Below are positions 25,971 to 34,566 of a stretch of 64,000 nt of DNA, in pieces. The notes under the pieces were generated by a model, which was not told the DNA's origin, did no database searches, and saw only the letters and a program-made list of their open reading frames with translations. A program made the position numbers and the translations under genes. Every line of letters starts with the position of its first letter. Within the stretch, counting starts at the first letter, position 1. Source of the DNA: Novosphingobium guangzhouense (GTDB lineage: Bacteria > Pseudomonadota > Alphaproteobacteria > Sphingomonadales > Sphingomonadaceae); assembly GCF_002896965.1 (NCBI RefSeq), contig NZ_LYMM01000051.1:1-64000 (forward strand). Direction: 5' to 3'.

Positions 25971-27020
25971 TCAGTCGAGCATCGTCTTGCGCAGCTTTGC
26001 GAAGTCTGCATCGGTGAGGCCGAGCGTGCGCAGATAGGCTTCCGATCCGCCGTACTGCTTGTCGAGATAGGCGAAGAACTGCGCCAGATGCGAAGCACCG
26101 GCAGGCGTATAGAGCGGCTCTGCCTTGCGCGGCTTGCCGTCTTCGCTCGCGACATAATACTTGAGGATGGGGTTGCCCGGATAGTCCTTGGGATCAACCT
26201 TGGGCATCTCGAACTGCGGGCGGCGCAATTCGGTCGACAAGTGGTAGTCCTTCAGGATCGTATCGCGATCGACCCCCAGCACGTCATAGAGCAGCCCGGT
26301 AGCGATGCCCGTGCGGTCCTGCCCGGCAGAACAGTGATAAAGCACCGCGCCCTCATCCGCGATCAGGCGGCGGAACAGCGAGCGGAACTGGGGCGCCAGC
26401 ATCTTTTCCATGCCGGCATACATGTTATCGCCGCCGCCCTGGCCCATCTTCGCCATCAGGGGCTTGAGCGAATAGTCGTTGGCGATGAACAGAGCGCCGA
26501 CCTTGTCGTCAAGCATGTCCGGCGCGACCTCACGCTCCTCGATCGAGCGCAGGTCCACGACGTTGCCGATGCCCAGCTGGCCAAGCAGCGCATAGTCCGC
26601 ATCGGTCAGAAGCGGCATCGCGCCCGAACGGAACGCCTTGTCCCACTTGACCATGCGCCCGTCCTTCGTGACGTAGCCGCCTACGTCGCGAAAGTTACTG
26701 CCCTGCTGAAGCGGCAGCACCCGTTCTGCAACGACGGTGCGCCCCTTGCCGCCCGCCCCTTCGAGGATCACGTAGCGGCGATCCGTCGCCGCGATCGGCA
26801 GTGTGAGCGCGCCATCCTTGCTGGTGGCGGCAAAGCGCTGGTCGCCCTTGTCGAGCACAGTGTCGGCGCTGATCCAAACCGATACCGGCGCGGCGCCTTC
26901 ACGCTTCAGTTCCACGGTCGCGGCGTCAAGGCGGGTCAGCGTCGCCAGTTCACGGGCTGTGGCGGGCGATCCTGCCAGAACCAGCGCGGTCAGCGCCACA
27001 GTCGTTGCAATCTTTCGCAT
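25971..27020 (-). CDS. Exported protein tyrosine phosphatase-like enzyme
   Basis: 349 residues from MRKIATTVALTALVLAGSPATA, a signal peptide; GGGAG seven bases upstream sets the start. After ~110 residues of beta-rich N-terminal extension comes the Y_phosphatase3-type domain with NFRDVGGY and the catalytic CX5R loop HCSAGQDRTG. Members remove phosphate from phosphotyrosine, phosphoinositides or small phosphate esters. Periplasmic location and tight linkage (17 bases) to a TonB-dependent receptor suggest processing of an imported phosphorylated compound. PTP-like phytase activity is one possibility and is not shown. Confidence 0.82.
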   Translation of the reverse strand: MRKIATTVALTALVLAGSPATARELATLTRLDAATVELKREGAAPVSVWISADTVLDKGDQRFAATSKDGALTLPIAATDRRYVILEGAGGKGRTVVAERVLPLQQGSNFRDVGGYVTKDGRMVKWDKAFRSGAMPLLTDADYALLGQLGIGNVVDLRSIEEREVAPDMLDDKVGALFIANDYSLKPLMAKMGQGGGDNMYAGMEKMLAPQFRSLFRRLIADEGAVLYHCSAGQDRTGIATGLLYDVLGVDRDTILKDYHLSTELRRPQFEMPKVDPKDYPGNPILKYYVASEDGKPRKAEPLYTPAGASHLAQFFAYLDKQYGGSEAYLRTLGLTDADFAKLRKTMLD

Positions 27021-27037
27021 GTCCATTCTCCCTGTCA

Positions 27038-29608
27038 TCAATAGCTGAAGCGGACGCCGAACAGGTAGCGCGCACCGATCTGCTCGACCTCGGTCGGCGT
27101 CGCGGTGGTGCCCTGATAGGCGATGTACTTTTCGTTGGTGAGGTTCGCGAGATCGGCGAACAGCGTGAAGTTGTCCGTCAGCGCATAGCGCAGCGACACG
27201 TCCAGGTTCTCATACCCCTTGCGCGATTCGCCGCTGCCCATGCCGCCCAGCGTATCCAGCCAGTCCGACCGCCACTGATAGCTGACGCGGGCGGAAAGAC
27301 CGTACTTCTCATAAAAGACCGAGGCGTTGGCGATCTTGTCCGACATACCCTGGAACGCCACGCCCTTTTGCGCGGGCGTATCGAAATGGCCGCCAAGGAA
27401 CGTCACGTTGCCCTGCACGCCCAGCCCGTCGAACGCGCCCGGCAGGAAGTCGAACTGCTTGAGCACGTTGAACTCCACGCCGTAGAGCTTGCCCTTGTCG
27501 CCGTTGTATGTGCCCGAAAGCAGGTAGTTCGACCGGTCGATGCCGTCCGCGTCGTAGAAGTCCGAACCGACCGCTTGCTGGCTCTGGTAAAGCACATCGT
27601 CCACCCAGCGATGGAACCCGGCGATGGAGATCATGCCGTTGCCGGGCAGGTAGTATTCGATGCTGGCATCCAGCCCCCAGGTATATTCGGGGCGCAGGAA
27701 CGGATTGCCGCCGGTAACCGTGCCGGGGCTGTTGCTGTCGTTGATCGACGCGCCCACCCGCATCGCGCCATAGGCCGGGCGCGAAACGCTGCGCTGGCCC
27801 GACAGGCGCAGCACAAGGTTGTCGGTCGCCGAATACTTGAGGTTCAGGCTTGGGAAGAAGTCCGTCTTGGTGGTGTTGAGCGCCAGCGGCGAATAGACCC
27901 CGCCCGCCAGCACCGAGCCGGAATTGTCGAGCGTGTAACGCTCTACGCGCACACCGCCAACGGCGGTCAGCGGGCCGGTTTCCACTTTCGCCATGGCATA
28001 GCCTGCCAGCGTCTGTTCGCGCTGGAAATAGCGGTCGGTGCCGGGAATATCGAGGGCCGGATCGTAAAGCCCGGCGCTCTGCAGGCGGCCCAGCAGACTG
28101 TCGATATCGCGGCGCATCGCCACGTTGTCCACGTAGTTCAGCGTGACGCCGAGCGGGAAGCCGGTGTCCCATGCCTTGTCAGTGACGTAGCTGTTGATGT
28201 CGAACGCCTCGCCCACCGATGCGCTGCTGGCCAGCATCACCATGTTGGAGATCGACAGGTTGTTGCCCGAAATGTCGCGGTCGATGTAAAGGCTGCCCGC
28301 AGACAGGGTCAGGTCGCCGGCCTGCTTGGACAGGTCCAGCTTGACCGTATAGCTGTCCGACACCGTCTTCTGCCGGCCGAGCAGGACATAGGCGCCTGCG
28401 TTGTTCAGCGTCGCCTGATCGAACGTGCCGTCCACACTGACGATCGGGAAGCGCGGATCGGAATTGTCGTAAGTCAGGTCAAGGTTGTCCGCCCCGCTGG
28501 TGGATGCCTGAACAAGCGGCAGAAACGTGGTGTTCTCGGTCTTGGCGTAGTTGAACTTGAACGAAGCCTTGAAGCCGTCATCGCCCTCGTAATCGCCGCC
28601 GATCGTGCCGATGTAATTGCGGTTGCGGTATTCGCCGAAGTTGAAGCTGCCGCGCAGCGGCACACCGGTCAGGTCGCCCGATGCCAGCGAACGCGTGCCG
28701 CCCGTCGCACGGTCGAGGCGGAATTCATACTGGTTGCGCTGCTCGTTGTCGTTGAATTCCGAGAAGATGGCCTTGGCATAGATGCGCTTGCCCTCTTCCG
28801 GCTGGTATTCGACGCCTGCGAACAGGCCGTTGTTCCAGCGTTCCAGTTCATACTGGCGGACGTCGAACTCGGTCGGGCCATTGGCATCGTAAGCGCCGAC
28901 TTCGCGGTTGTCGGTCAACTGCTTGCGGCGATAGTGCGATCCGCCGACGACGAAGCCGAACGTGTCGTTCGACCATGACAGGCGCAACGAACCCTGACGC
29001 TGTTCGCCCTTGCCAAGATCCATGAAACCATAGCCCGCATCGCCCGAGACGTGCAGGCCCTTCTGTTCCATCGGCGAATAGGTCTTGAGGTCGATCGTGG
29101 CGACCACGGCGTCGGCCTGCAGGTTCGAGGTCAGCGACTTGTTGACCACCATCTGCGACAGCAACACGGCCGGGATCGCATCGAAACGGAAGGCGCGCGT
29201 GTCGCCGCCTTCGTCCACGCCCGCCATCGGGATGCCGTCGATGCTCACCGAGGTCCAGCGGTTCGGCGCGCCGCGCACCTGGATGTAGCGTTCCTGCCCC
29301 TGATCGCGCTGCACCGCGACGGCGGGCAGGCGCGAAAGCGCGGCAGCGGCGTTCTGGTCGGGGAAGCGGCCGACCGCATCGGATGCGGCAACATCGGCAA
29401 GGTTGTCCATCACCCGCTTGGCCTCGATCGAATCCTGCTGGGCCGACACGATAGATCCGGTGACGACGATGTCCTCTCCAATCGCGGCGTCATCGGCGGC
29501 CTCCTCGGCATGGGCGACGGCGGCACCCGACAGTGTAGCGACCATGGCGCCGGAAAGGACGCCGACGATCGCCGTCGAGCGCAGAAATAGACAAGTGTTC
29601 AGTTTCAC
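27038..29608 (-). CDS. TonB-dependent receptor (TIGR01782-type)
   Basis: 856 residues from a GTG with GGGGG upstream (VKLNTCLFLRSTAIVGV); the longer frame has no signal peptide at its start. Signal peptide ends near AVAHA, then TonB box-like IVVTGSIV, the plug (VGRFPDQNAAAALSRLPAVAVQRDQGQ, YIQVRGAPNRWTSVSIDGIP) and a long barrel ending LFGVRFSY. The plug pattern is that of the large sphingomonad/caulobacter/xanthomonad group. There is no STN domain. The phosphatase gene follows immediately, and FecI and FecR lie beyond it on the same strand. Confidence 0.9.
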   Translation of the reverse strand: MKLNTCLFLRSTAIVGVLSGAMVATLSGAAVAHAEEAADDAAIGEDIVVTGSIVSAQQDSIEAKRVMDNLADVAASDAVGRFPDQNAAAALSRLPAVAVQRDQGQERYIQVRGAPNRWTSVSIDGIPMAGVDEGGDTRAFRFDAIPAVLLSQMVVNKSLTSNLQADAVVATIDLKTYSPMEQKGLHVSGDAGYGFMDLGKGEQRQGSLRLSWSNDTFGFVVGGSHYRRKQLTDNREVGAYDANGPTEFDVRQYELERWNNGLFAGVEYQPEEGKRIYAKAIFSEFNDNEQRNQYEFRLDRATGGTRSLASGDLTGVPLRGSFNFGEYRNRNYIGTIGGDYEGDDGFKASFKFNYAKTENTTFLPLVQASTSGADNLDLTYDNSDPRFPIVSVDGTFDQATLNNAGAYVLLGRQKTVSDSYTVKLDLSKQAGDLTLSAGSLYIDRDISGNNLSISNMVMLASSASVGEAFDINSYVTDKAWDTGFPLGVTLNYVDNVAMRRDIDSLLGRLQSAGLYDPALDIPGTDRYFQREQTLAGYAMAKVETGPLTAVGGVRVERYTLDNSGSVLAGGVYSPLALNTTKTDFFPSLNLKYSATDNLVLRLSGQRSVSRPAYGAMRVGASINDSNSPGTVTGGNPFLRPEYTWGLDASIEYYLPGNGMISIAGFHRWVDDVLYQSQQAVGSDFYDADGIDRSNYLLSGTYNGDKGKLYGVEFNVLKQFDFLPGAFDGLGVQGNVTFLGGHFDTPAQKGVAFQGMSDKIANASVFYEKYGLSARVSYQWRSDWLDTLGGMGSGESRKGYENLDVSLRYALTDNFTLFADLANLTNEKYIAYQGTTATPTEVEQIGARYLFGVRFSY

Positions 29609-29630
29609 GACGAGCCCCCAAGAATGAATC

Positions 29631-29643
29631 AACCTGTTAGGTT
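29631..29643. promoter_or_regulatory. Candidate operator before the receptor gene
   Basis: AACCT and AGGTT arms around GTT form a 13-base palindrome 23 bases before the receptor GTG; a further AGGTT half lies at 29672-29676. Either the double TetR regulator or another factor could bind; no consensus is known to me. Confidence 0.3.
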
Positions 29644-29795
29644 CGTCGGGGCAGCTAGAACGCCTGTATGTAGGTTGAATGACACTTTTCCGGCACTCGC
29701 ACAACAGCACAGCAGCGCTGGTATCGCTCGATCGCCGACGCGCTGTCTGCTAGGATGGTGTGATTGCCAGTCGAACGCGATCTATCGTGAGCACC

Positions 29796-31001
29796 ATGAA
29801 AACCGCAGAAACAACGTCATACGAACGCTTTATCGCGGCAGTTACAGGGCAGTGGGAACTGTCCGGGGCGGCGGGCATGTCTGCCCGGCAAATCGGCGGA
29901 ATGACCGATGCTCCGGTGTCCTCGATCTATCATCACTTCGGCTCTTTGGAACACTTGTTCCTAGCATCGCAACGACAGTGCATCGCCGATGCGAAGCTCT
30001 GGTGCGAAGAGCAGTGGCGCCAGATCGATGGTCTTGCGGCATCGCCTGCCGCATTCGCAGGTTTCTTCGCGCAGATCATCGATGGGTGGTGTGAACAACG
30101 GCGCGCGCTGGCCTTCGCCTGGCGCGAATGCCAGTTGCTGGCGCAGCAATCGCCCACCTTTCAAGAGGCATCCCGTGATTGGGCCAAACTTTGGGAAGGT
30201 TTCTGGAGCCGGGCCGGCGACCGCTTCGGGTTCGGCGTGCACAGCCTGGTCGCGCAGCGCGTGTTTGAAAACGAAAGCTTCCTGCACATGATCCGCTGGC
30301 GACGGCTGGCCGATCGACCTGCGCTGGACGAGATGGCGCGCTCACTCGCCGCATGGCTCACCGGCACCGCCATGCCTCCCGCCCCGTGGCGCGAATTTGC
30401 CCGGACGGAGGCGCTGCGTTCCATGCCGGTGCTGCCCGAACGGGACGAAACCGCAATGCGCATCGTCAATTCGGCTGCATCCATCATCGATGAGGACGGC
30501 CTTGCCCGCCTTACCCACCGCGCCGTCGCGGAACGCGCGGGGCTGACGCTGGGCACGGTATCGCACAAGTTCCGTACCAAGCCCGCCCTGCTCGAAGCCG
30601 CATTCGAGGGGCTCTATCGCACCAACGTGGAGCGCATGCAGACGGACACCCCCGCCCGCCCGGACCGCCCCAACGACATTGCAGACGACCTAGCAGGCAT
30701 GATTGTGCGCGGCGGCAATGCGCGTGGCAGCGACGAACTGTTCATCGCCACCGCGCGCGATCCCGCACTCAGCCAGTTCGGGGGGCAGTTGCGCTATCTG
30801 CGCGGTCGCACGTCACGCGGCGCGCTGCAGGATCTCATCGGCGCGAAGCGCGAAGTGGGCGTTACCGAAGCCGCGCTGTTCTCGGGCTTCCTGACATCGC
30901 AATTGCGCGCGCATGTCGGGCTGCCCGTCGACGAAACCGCCGGGCGCATCCGCAGGGAAGTGGATACCCTGCTCGCGCTCGCCCGGACGGTGCCTGCGTG
31001 A
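29796..31001 (+). CDS. Tandem TetR-family regulator (two TetR units in one chain)
   Basis: About 401 residues from MKTAETTSYERF, roughly twice the size of a normal TetR repressor. The first unit has a helix-turn-helix at about 27-51 (MSARQIGGMTDAPVSSIYHHFG); the second has one at about 232-258 (RLTHRAVAERAGLTLGTVSHKF). Each is followed by its own helical ligand-domain-like region. The linker near 195-215 is rich in alanine and proline. A fused dimer could read asymmetric operators as a monomer. It stands at the head of the catabolic island and is divergent from the receptor cluster, so it may control either side. No strong ribosome site was seen; a GTG at 29787 is possible. Confidence 0.8.
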   Translation: MKTAETTSYERFIAAVTGQWELSGAAGMSARQIGGMTDAPVSSIYHHFGSLEHLFLASQRQCIADAKLWCEEQWRQIDGLAASPAAFAGFFAQIIDGWCEQRRALAFAWRECQLLAQQSPTFQEASRDWAKLWEGFWSRAGDRFGFGVHSLVAQRVFENESFLHMIRWRRLADRPALDEMARSLAAWLTGTAMPPAPWREFARTEALRSMPVLPERDETAMRIVNSAASIIDEDGLARLTHRAVAERAGLTLGTVSHKFRTKPALLEAAFEGLYRTNVERMQTDTPARPDRPNDIADDLAGMIVRGGNARGSDELFIATARDPALSQFGGQLRYLRGRTSRGALQDLIGAKREVGVTEAALFSGFLTSQLRAHVGLPVDETAGRIRREVDTLLALARTVPA

Positions 31002-31012
31002 AAACGCGCGCC

Positions 31013-31774
31013 TCAAAACTGGGTGCGCTTGGTATACCCGTTGTCGACCACGATGTTCGCGCCCGTCATCGCCTTGCAGCTGGGCGAAACGACAAAGGCG
31101 ATCGCCTTGGCCAGTTCCTCGCCGGTTGTGAAGCGGCCCGAAGGCATGTTCGCCAGCGTGGCATTGTAGAAGTCCGGCGCTGCTTCCTTGATCTTGGGCC
31201 AGGGACCGTCTTCGGTCATCACCGGGCCGGGGGTGAAGCAGTTCACGCGGATCCCTTCCGCCGCCAGCGTCTGCGACAGCGCGGAAGAATAGTTCATCAC
31301 CGCCGCCTTGAGCGCGTTGTAGGGCTGGACGCCCATGAATTCTTCTACCGCGCCCGTCGAGGACAGGCACACGATCGCCGCGTTATCCGACTTGCCAAGG
31401 TGCGGACGGGCCGCCGCAATGCCCCGGCGCATCGGCAGGATATCGGCCTGGATCACCGCTTCCCACGCCGCATCGGTATCTTCGCCAAGGTTGGTGGAGG
31501 TGAAGCTGATGAAGATATCGCAGCCACCCAGCGTCTCTGCCGCCTTGTCGACGAAGGCCGGAACCGCGTCCACTTGCGTGACATCAAGCGCCTCGCCATA
31601 GCTTTTCACGCCGGAACCGGCGATCTCGGCAAGGACATTGTCGACCTTCCCCTGCGATCGACCGCAGATGGCCACATCGCAGCCCTCTGCCGCCAGCACA
31701 TGCGCCACCACGCGGCCTATGCCGCCGTTCGCGCCCACGAGGATGGCCTTGAGGCCCTTAAGTCCGAGATCCAT
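31013..31774 (-). CDS. SDR-family oxidoreductase
   Basis: 253 residues; AGAGGAG eight bases upstream. Cofactor loop VGANGGIGR replaces TGxxxGIG, with an NAAIVCLSS strand and YNALK as the YxxxK catalytic pair. The N-terminus GLKGLKAILVGA and C-terminal NIVVDNGYTKRTQF are typical of classical SDRs. It probably oxidises or reduces a hydroxyl/ketone in the pathway of this island. It converges on the TetR gene and diverges from another SDR across a 158-base region with a perfect palindrome. Confidence 0.87.
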   Translation of the reverse strand: MDLGLKGLKAILVGANGGIGRVVAHVLAAEGCDVAICGRSQGKVDNVLAEIAGSGVKSYGEALDVTQVDAVPAFVDKAAETLGGCDIFISFTSTNLGEDTDAAWEAVIQADILPMRRGIAAARPHLGKSDNAAIVCLSSTGAVEEFMGVQPYNALKAAVMNYSSALSQTLAAEGIRVNCFTPGPVMTEDGPWPKIKEAAPDFYNATLANMPSGRFTTGEELAKAIAFVVSPSCKAMTGANIVVDNGYTKRTQF

Positions 31775-31790
31775 GTCTTGCGCTCCTCTG

Positions 31791-31802
31791 CCACGCGCGT
31801 GG
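31791..31802. promoter_or_regulatory. Perfect 12-bp palindrome in a divergent promoter
   Basis: CCACGC/GCGTGG is fully symmetric and its right half is repeated as GCGTGGTTT at 31797-31805 and 31815-31823. It lies between two divergent SDR genes next to the double TetR gene, which makes it a candidate operator for that regulator. Confidence 0.4.
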
Positions 31803-31932
31803 TTTGTATGATGGGCGTGGTTTCGCCGCTTGGGCCGGGCAACGCCACTATTTCTTTGATCAGGAATGACCGCGCCCGCGCCGTGCTAGCGATTGCCAAC
31901 GCTGAAAGACCACGGTGAGAGGAGTGATAAGC

Positions 31933-32751
31933 ATGTCCACGACCACGGGCCGCCTGAACGGAAAGCGCGCCGTCGTGCTGGGGGCAAGCAGCCCCGACAA
32001 CATGGGCCAGCATATCGCCCGGCGCCTGATGGCCGAAGGTGCAAGCGTACTTGTCTCCGGCCGCAAGGAAGACGTTCTGGTCGACTTCGCTGCGCAGCAT
32101 GGCTGTGCATGGAGCGCCTGCGATCTTACCGACCAGTCCAGCGTCGATGCCCTTGCCGATGCCGCCGCGCGGCAATTGGGCGGTATCGATATCGCCGTGA
32201 ACGCCACCGGCTGGGGGCTTCTCAAGGGCTTTCTGGAAACCACGCACGATGAACTTATGGCGATGACCATGCTGCAGTATGTAGGGCCTTTCCATTTCTA
32301 TCAGGCCATGGTGCGCAAGATGGCCCGCAGCAACGGCGGGCGCGGTGGCTCGATCATCCAGATCAGTTCCGCTACGGCCACCATCATGCTCAACGACCAC
32401 GCCGCCTACATGGGCACAAAGGCCGGCGCCGACCACGTGATCCGCTGCGTTGCCCATGAATTCGGCGCAGAAGGCGTTCGCGCCAACTCCATCTCTCCGG
32501 GGCTGACCGAAACCCCGATGACGTCAGAGGCTAAGGACGTCCCCGGCCTGTTCGACGCCTTCCTTGCCGGTTACCCACTTGGCCGCATCGGCACGAGCGA
32601 CGATATCGCCGCCGCCGTCGTCTGGCTGGCCAGCGACGAATGTTTCATGACCGGTGAAAACCTGCAGGTGAACGGCGGCCTGACCCTGCGCCGCAATCCC
32701 ATGAAGTCGGAAATCGACGCGGCCGTCGCTGCCGCTATGGCGACAAGCTGA
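31933..32751 (+). CDS. SDR-family oxidoreductase (enoyl-reductase-like cofactor loop)
   Basis: 272 residues from MSTTTGRLNGKRAVVLGA; GAGAGGAG eight bases upstream. The cofactor loop GASSPDNMGQHIARRL departs from the classical glycine pattern and looks like the looser loops of enoyl-ACP-reductase-type SDRs. SSATATIMLNDHAAYMGTK supplies the serine and YxxxK. The C-terminus (ENLQVNGGLTLRRNP) is extended. Likely partner of the divergent SDR and the convergent acyl-CoA ligase. Confidence 0.85.
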   Translation: MSTTTGRLNGKRAVVLGASSPDNMGQHIARRLMAEGASVLVSGRKEDVLVDFAAQHGCAWSACDLTDQSSVDALADAAARQLGGIDIAVNATGWGLLKGFLETTHDELMAMTMLQYVGPFHFYQAMVRKMARSNGGRGGSIIQISSATATIMLNDHAAYMGTKAGADHVIRCVAHEFGAEGVRANSISPGLTETPMTSEAKDVPGLFDAFLAGYPLGRIGTSDDIAAAVVWLASDECFMTGENLQVNGGLTLRRNPMKSEIDAAVAAAMATS

Positions 32752-32789
32752 GGCTTGCGCAGCGCAATATTTCCTGGGGAGGAAGGGGC

Positions 32790-32823
32790 GGCGGCGGCAT
32801 CACAGGATGCCGCCGCCACTTTT
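32790..32823 (+). terminator. Strong Rho-independent terminator
   Basis: A perfect 12-bp GC stem (arms 32790-32801 and 32806-32817) with loop ACAG is followed by ACTTTTA. It closes the SDR transcript before the convergent acyl-CoA ligase. Confidence 0.8.
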
Positions 32824-32832
32824 ATCCCTGAC

Positions 32833-34452
32833 CTAGACGACCAGCGCCTTCACATCGGCGCGCAGCATATCCTTGCGCACCTTTCCCGCGGCGGTGCGGG
32901 GAAATTCGTGACGAAACTCGAAACGCTCGGGGATTTTCTGTTTCGCCAGGCCGCTGTCCGCAACGTGAGCGGCCAGCACCTGCGCGCTAGGCGCTTCGCC
33001 TGTGGGGATGACATAGGCGCAGATTCCTTCACCCAGCCGCGCGTGCGGCATGGCGACCACGGCGGCTTCGCGCACGGCAGGGTGAGCATGTAGCACGTCC
33101 TCGATCTCCTTGGCGGAAATGTTCTCTCCGCCCCGGATGATCAGATCCTTCTTGCGCCCGGTGATCGTGATCGCGCCATCTTCGGTCCGCACGCCAAGGT
33201 CGCCGGTGCGGAAGAAGCCGTCTGCGGTGATGGCATCGCGCGTCTGCGCCTCGTCCGCATAGCCCAGCATCATGCCGGGGCCGCGCGCCAGAATCTCCCC
33301 TTCCTGTCCTTCCGGCAGGTCGCGGTCCTCACCGTCGACCACGCGAACGTCATAGTCGACGACCGCGCCGTCCGTCGTCGCAGCAAGGGCTTCGACGTTG
33401 GGCCAGCCGAACGTCACCAGCGGCACTTCCGAAGCGCCAAAGACGCGGAAAGCGCGGCAGTGCGCGAAGGCGGCGTTAGCCGCCGGGATCAATTCCGCCG
33501 GAACCGCGGCGCCGCCACAGGCAAAGAAGCGGAACGATGGCAGACGATTGCCGCTTTCGCGCGCTGCGGCGGCCAGTTCGACAAGGAACGGGGTCGCCGC
33601 AACCGTACCGACCGCCTGATGCCGGTCGATCAGCGCCAGCGCCTCGGCCGCATTCCAGCTTTCCATCAACACGGTGCGGGTGCCGCAGATGAATGGTGCC
33701 TCCAGCCCGTTGGCATAGCCTGAAACATGCGTGACCGGCGAAGGCATCAACGTGGCGTCACCCTCTGCCAGCCCCCAGTAGGCACCGCTTTCACGCAGGA
33801 TGCGGGCGATCGAGACGTGGCTGTGCAGCACGCCCTTGGGCCGCCCCGTGGTTCCCGACGTGTAAAGCACCATCTTCACGCCCAGCGGATCGACGGTCGG
33901 CCGGCCAAAGGACAGCTCCCGCCCCTCCGCGACAAGCGCTGCGTAATCGTCCGCGCCCTCTCCGCGCACGGTGAAGACGTGGACAAGGCCGGGCAGCGTA
34001 TCGGCAATGCGGCGCGCCATTGCTGCGTAATCGAACTTGCGGAAACTGGCAGGCACGAACACCGCCCGCGCGCCGCAATCGGCCAGCATGAGCGAGACTT
34101 CATGGTCGCGGTAGATCGGCACGATGGGGTTGATCACCAGCCCGGACATCGCAGCGGCAAGATTGATCACCATCGCTTCGCGCCAGTTCGGCACCTGGAA
34201 CGCGATCACATCTCCGGGCCTGAGGCCGCGCGCGAAAAGCGCCGCGCTCAACGCCTCCGCATCGGCGACGGCCTGCTCGCGGGTAACCGTGATATCGCCC
34301 TCTGCCAGCACGACGAATCCAGGGTCGGCCTCTGCCAGCGCGCTTGCCTGCTGGGCAATGGTGCGTTCGTCCCACAGGCCAGCCCCCGCATAGGCGGCCA
34401 GGTGCGGCGGTGGGGTTTCAAGCCATGCCCACGGGGGGCTCATCCTCTCCAT
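32833..34452 (-). CDS. AMP-forming acyl-CoA synthetase / ligase
   Basis: About 539 residues; ATGs at 34455, 34452 and 34443 are close, and AGGGA upstream favours the first two. The adenylation signature YTSGTTGRPKG, then FGASE(V), the GFFRTGDLG hinge region, GRKKDLIIRGGENISAKEIE and the catalytic-lysine end RTAAGKVRKDMLR are all present. It should activate a carboxylic acid to its CoA thioester with ATP. Closest by pattern to cyclohexanecarboxylate/fatty-acid/aryl-CoA ligases; the substrate cannot be read off. It is divergent from the Rieske oxygenase gene across 114 bases, so shared control is likely. Confidence 0.88.
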   Translation of the reverse strand: MERMSPPWAWLETPPPHLAAYAGAGLWDERTIAQQASALAEADPGFVVLAEGDITVTREQAVADAEALSAALFARGLRPGDVIAFQVPNWREAMVINLAAAMSGLVINPIVPIYRDHEVSLMLADCGARAVFVPASFRKFDYAAMARRIADTLPGLVHVFTVRGEGADDYAALVAEGRELSFGRPTVDPLGVKMVLYTSGTTGRPKGVLHSHVSIARILRESGAYWGLAEGDATLMPSPVTHVSGYANGLEAPFICGTRTVLMESWNAAEALALIDRHQAVGTVAATPFLVELAAAARESGNRLPSFRFFACGGAAVPAELIPAANAAFAHCRAFRVFGASEVPLVTFGWPNVEALAATTDGAVVDYDVRVVDGEDRDLPEGQEGEILARGPGMMLGYADEAQTRDAITADGFFRTGDLGVRTEDGAITITGRKKDLIIRGGENISAKEIEDVLHAHPAVREAAVVAMPHARLGEGICAYVIPTGEAPSAQVLAAHVADSGLAKQKIPERFEFRHEFPRTAAGKVRKDMLRADVKALVV

Positions 34453-34566
34453 CATGGTCCCTTGACTGCCGCACTCCACGCCCCCCTGTCGCCTATCACC
34501 TTGCGCAGCTTGTCGCCACCTGCAGGCTCGCGCAGGATCGCGGCCATAAGTAATCGGGAGAAGACC

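Noticed and set aside
27005..28978. Long plus-strand open frame opposite the TonB receptor
   Set aside because: It is antisense to a receptor with clear domains; its arginine/valine/histidine-rich sequence is the usual shadow of a GC-rich gene and has no recognisable domain or ribosome site.
32790..32823. GC-rich hairpin read as an operator
   Set aside because: Perfect GC stem, four-base loop and following T-run between convergent genes make a terminator far more likely.
33727..34566. N-terminal extension of the Rieske oxygenase frame
   Set aside because: It runs antisense through the acyl-CoA ligase; a GTG with a good ribosome site at 34567 gives the normal family N-terminus.
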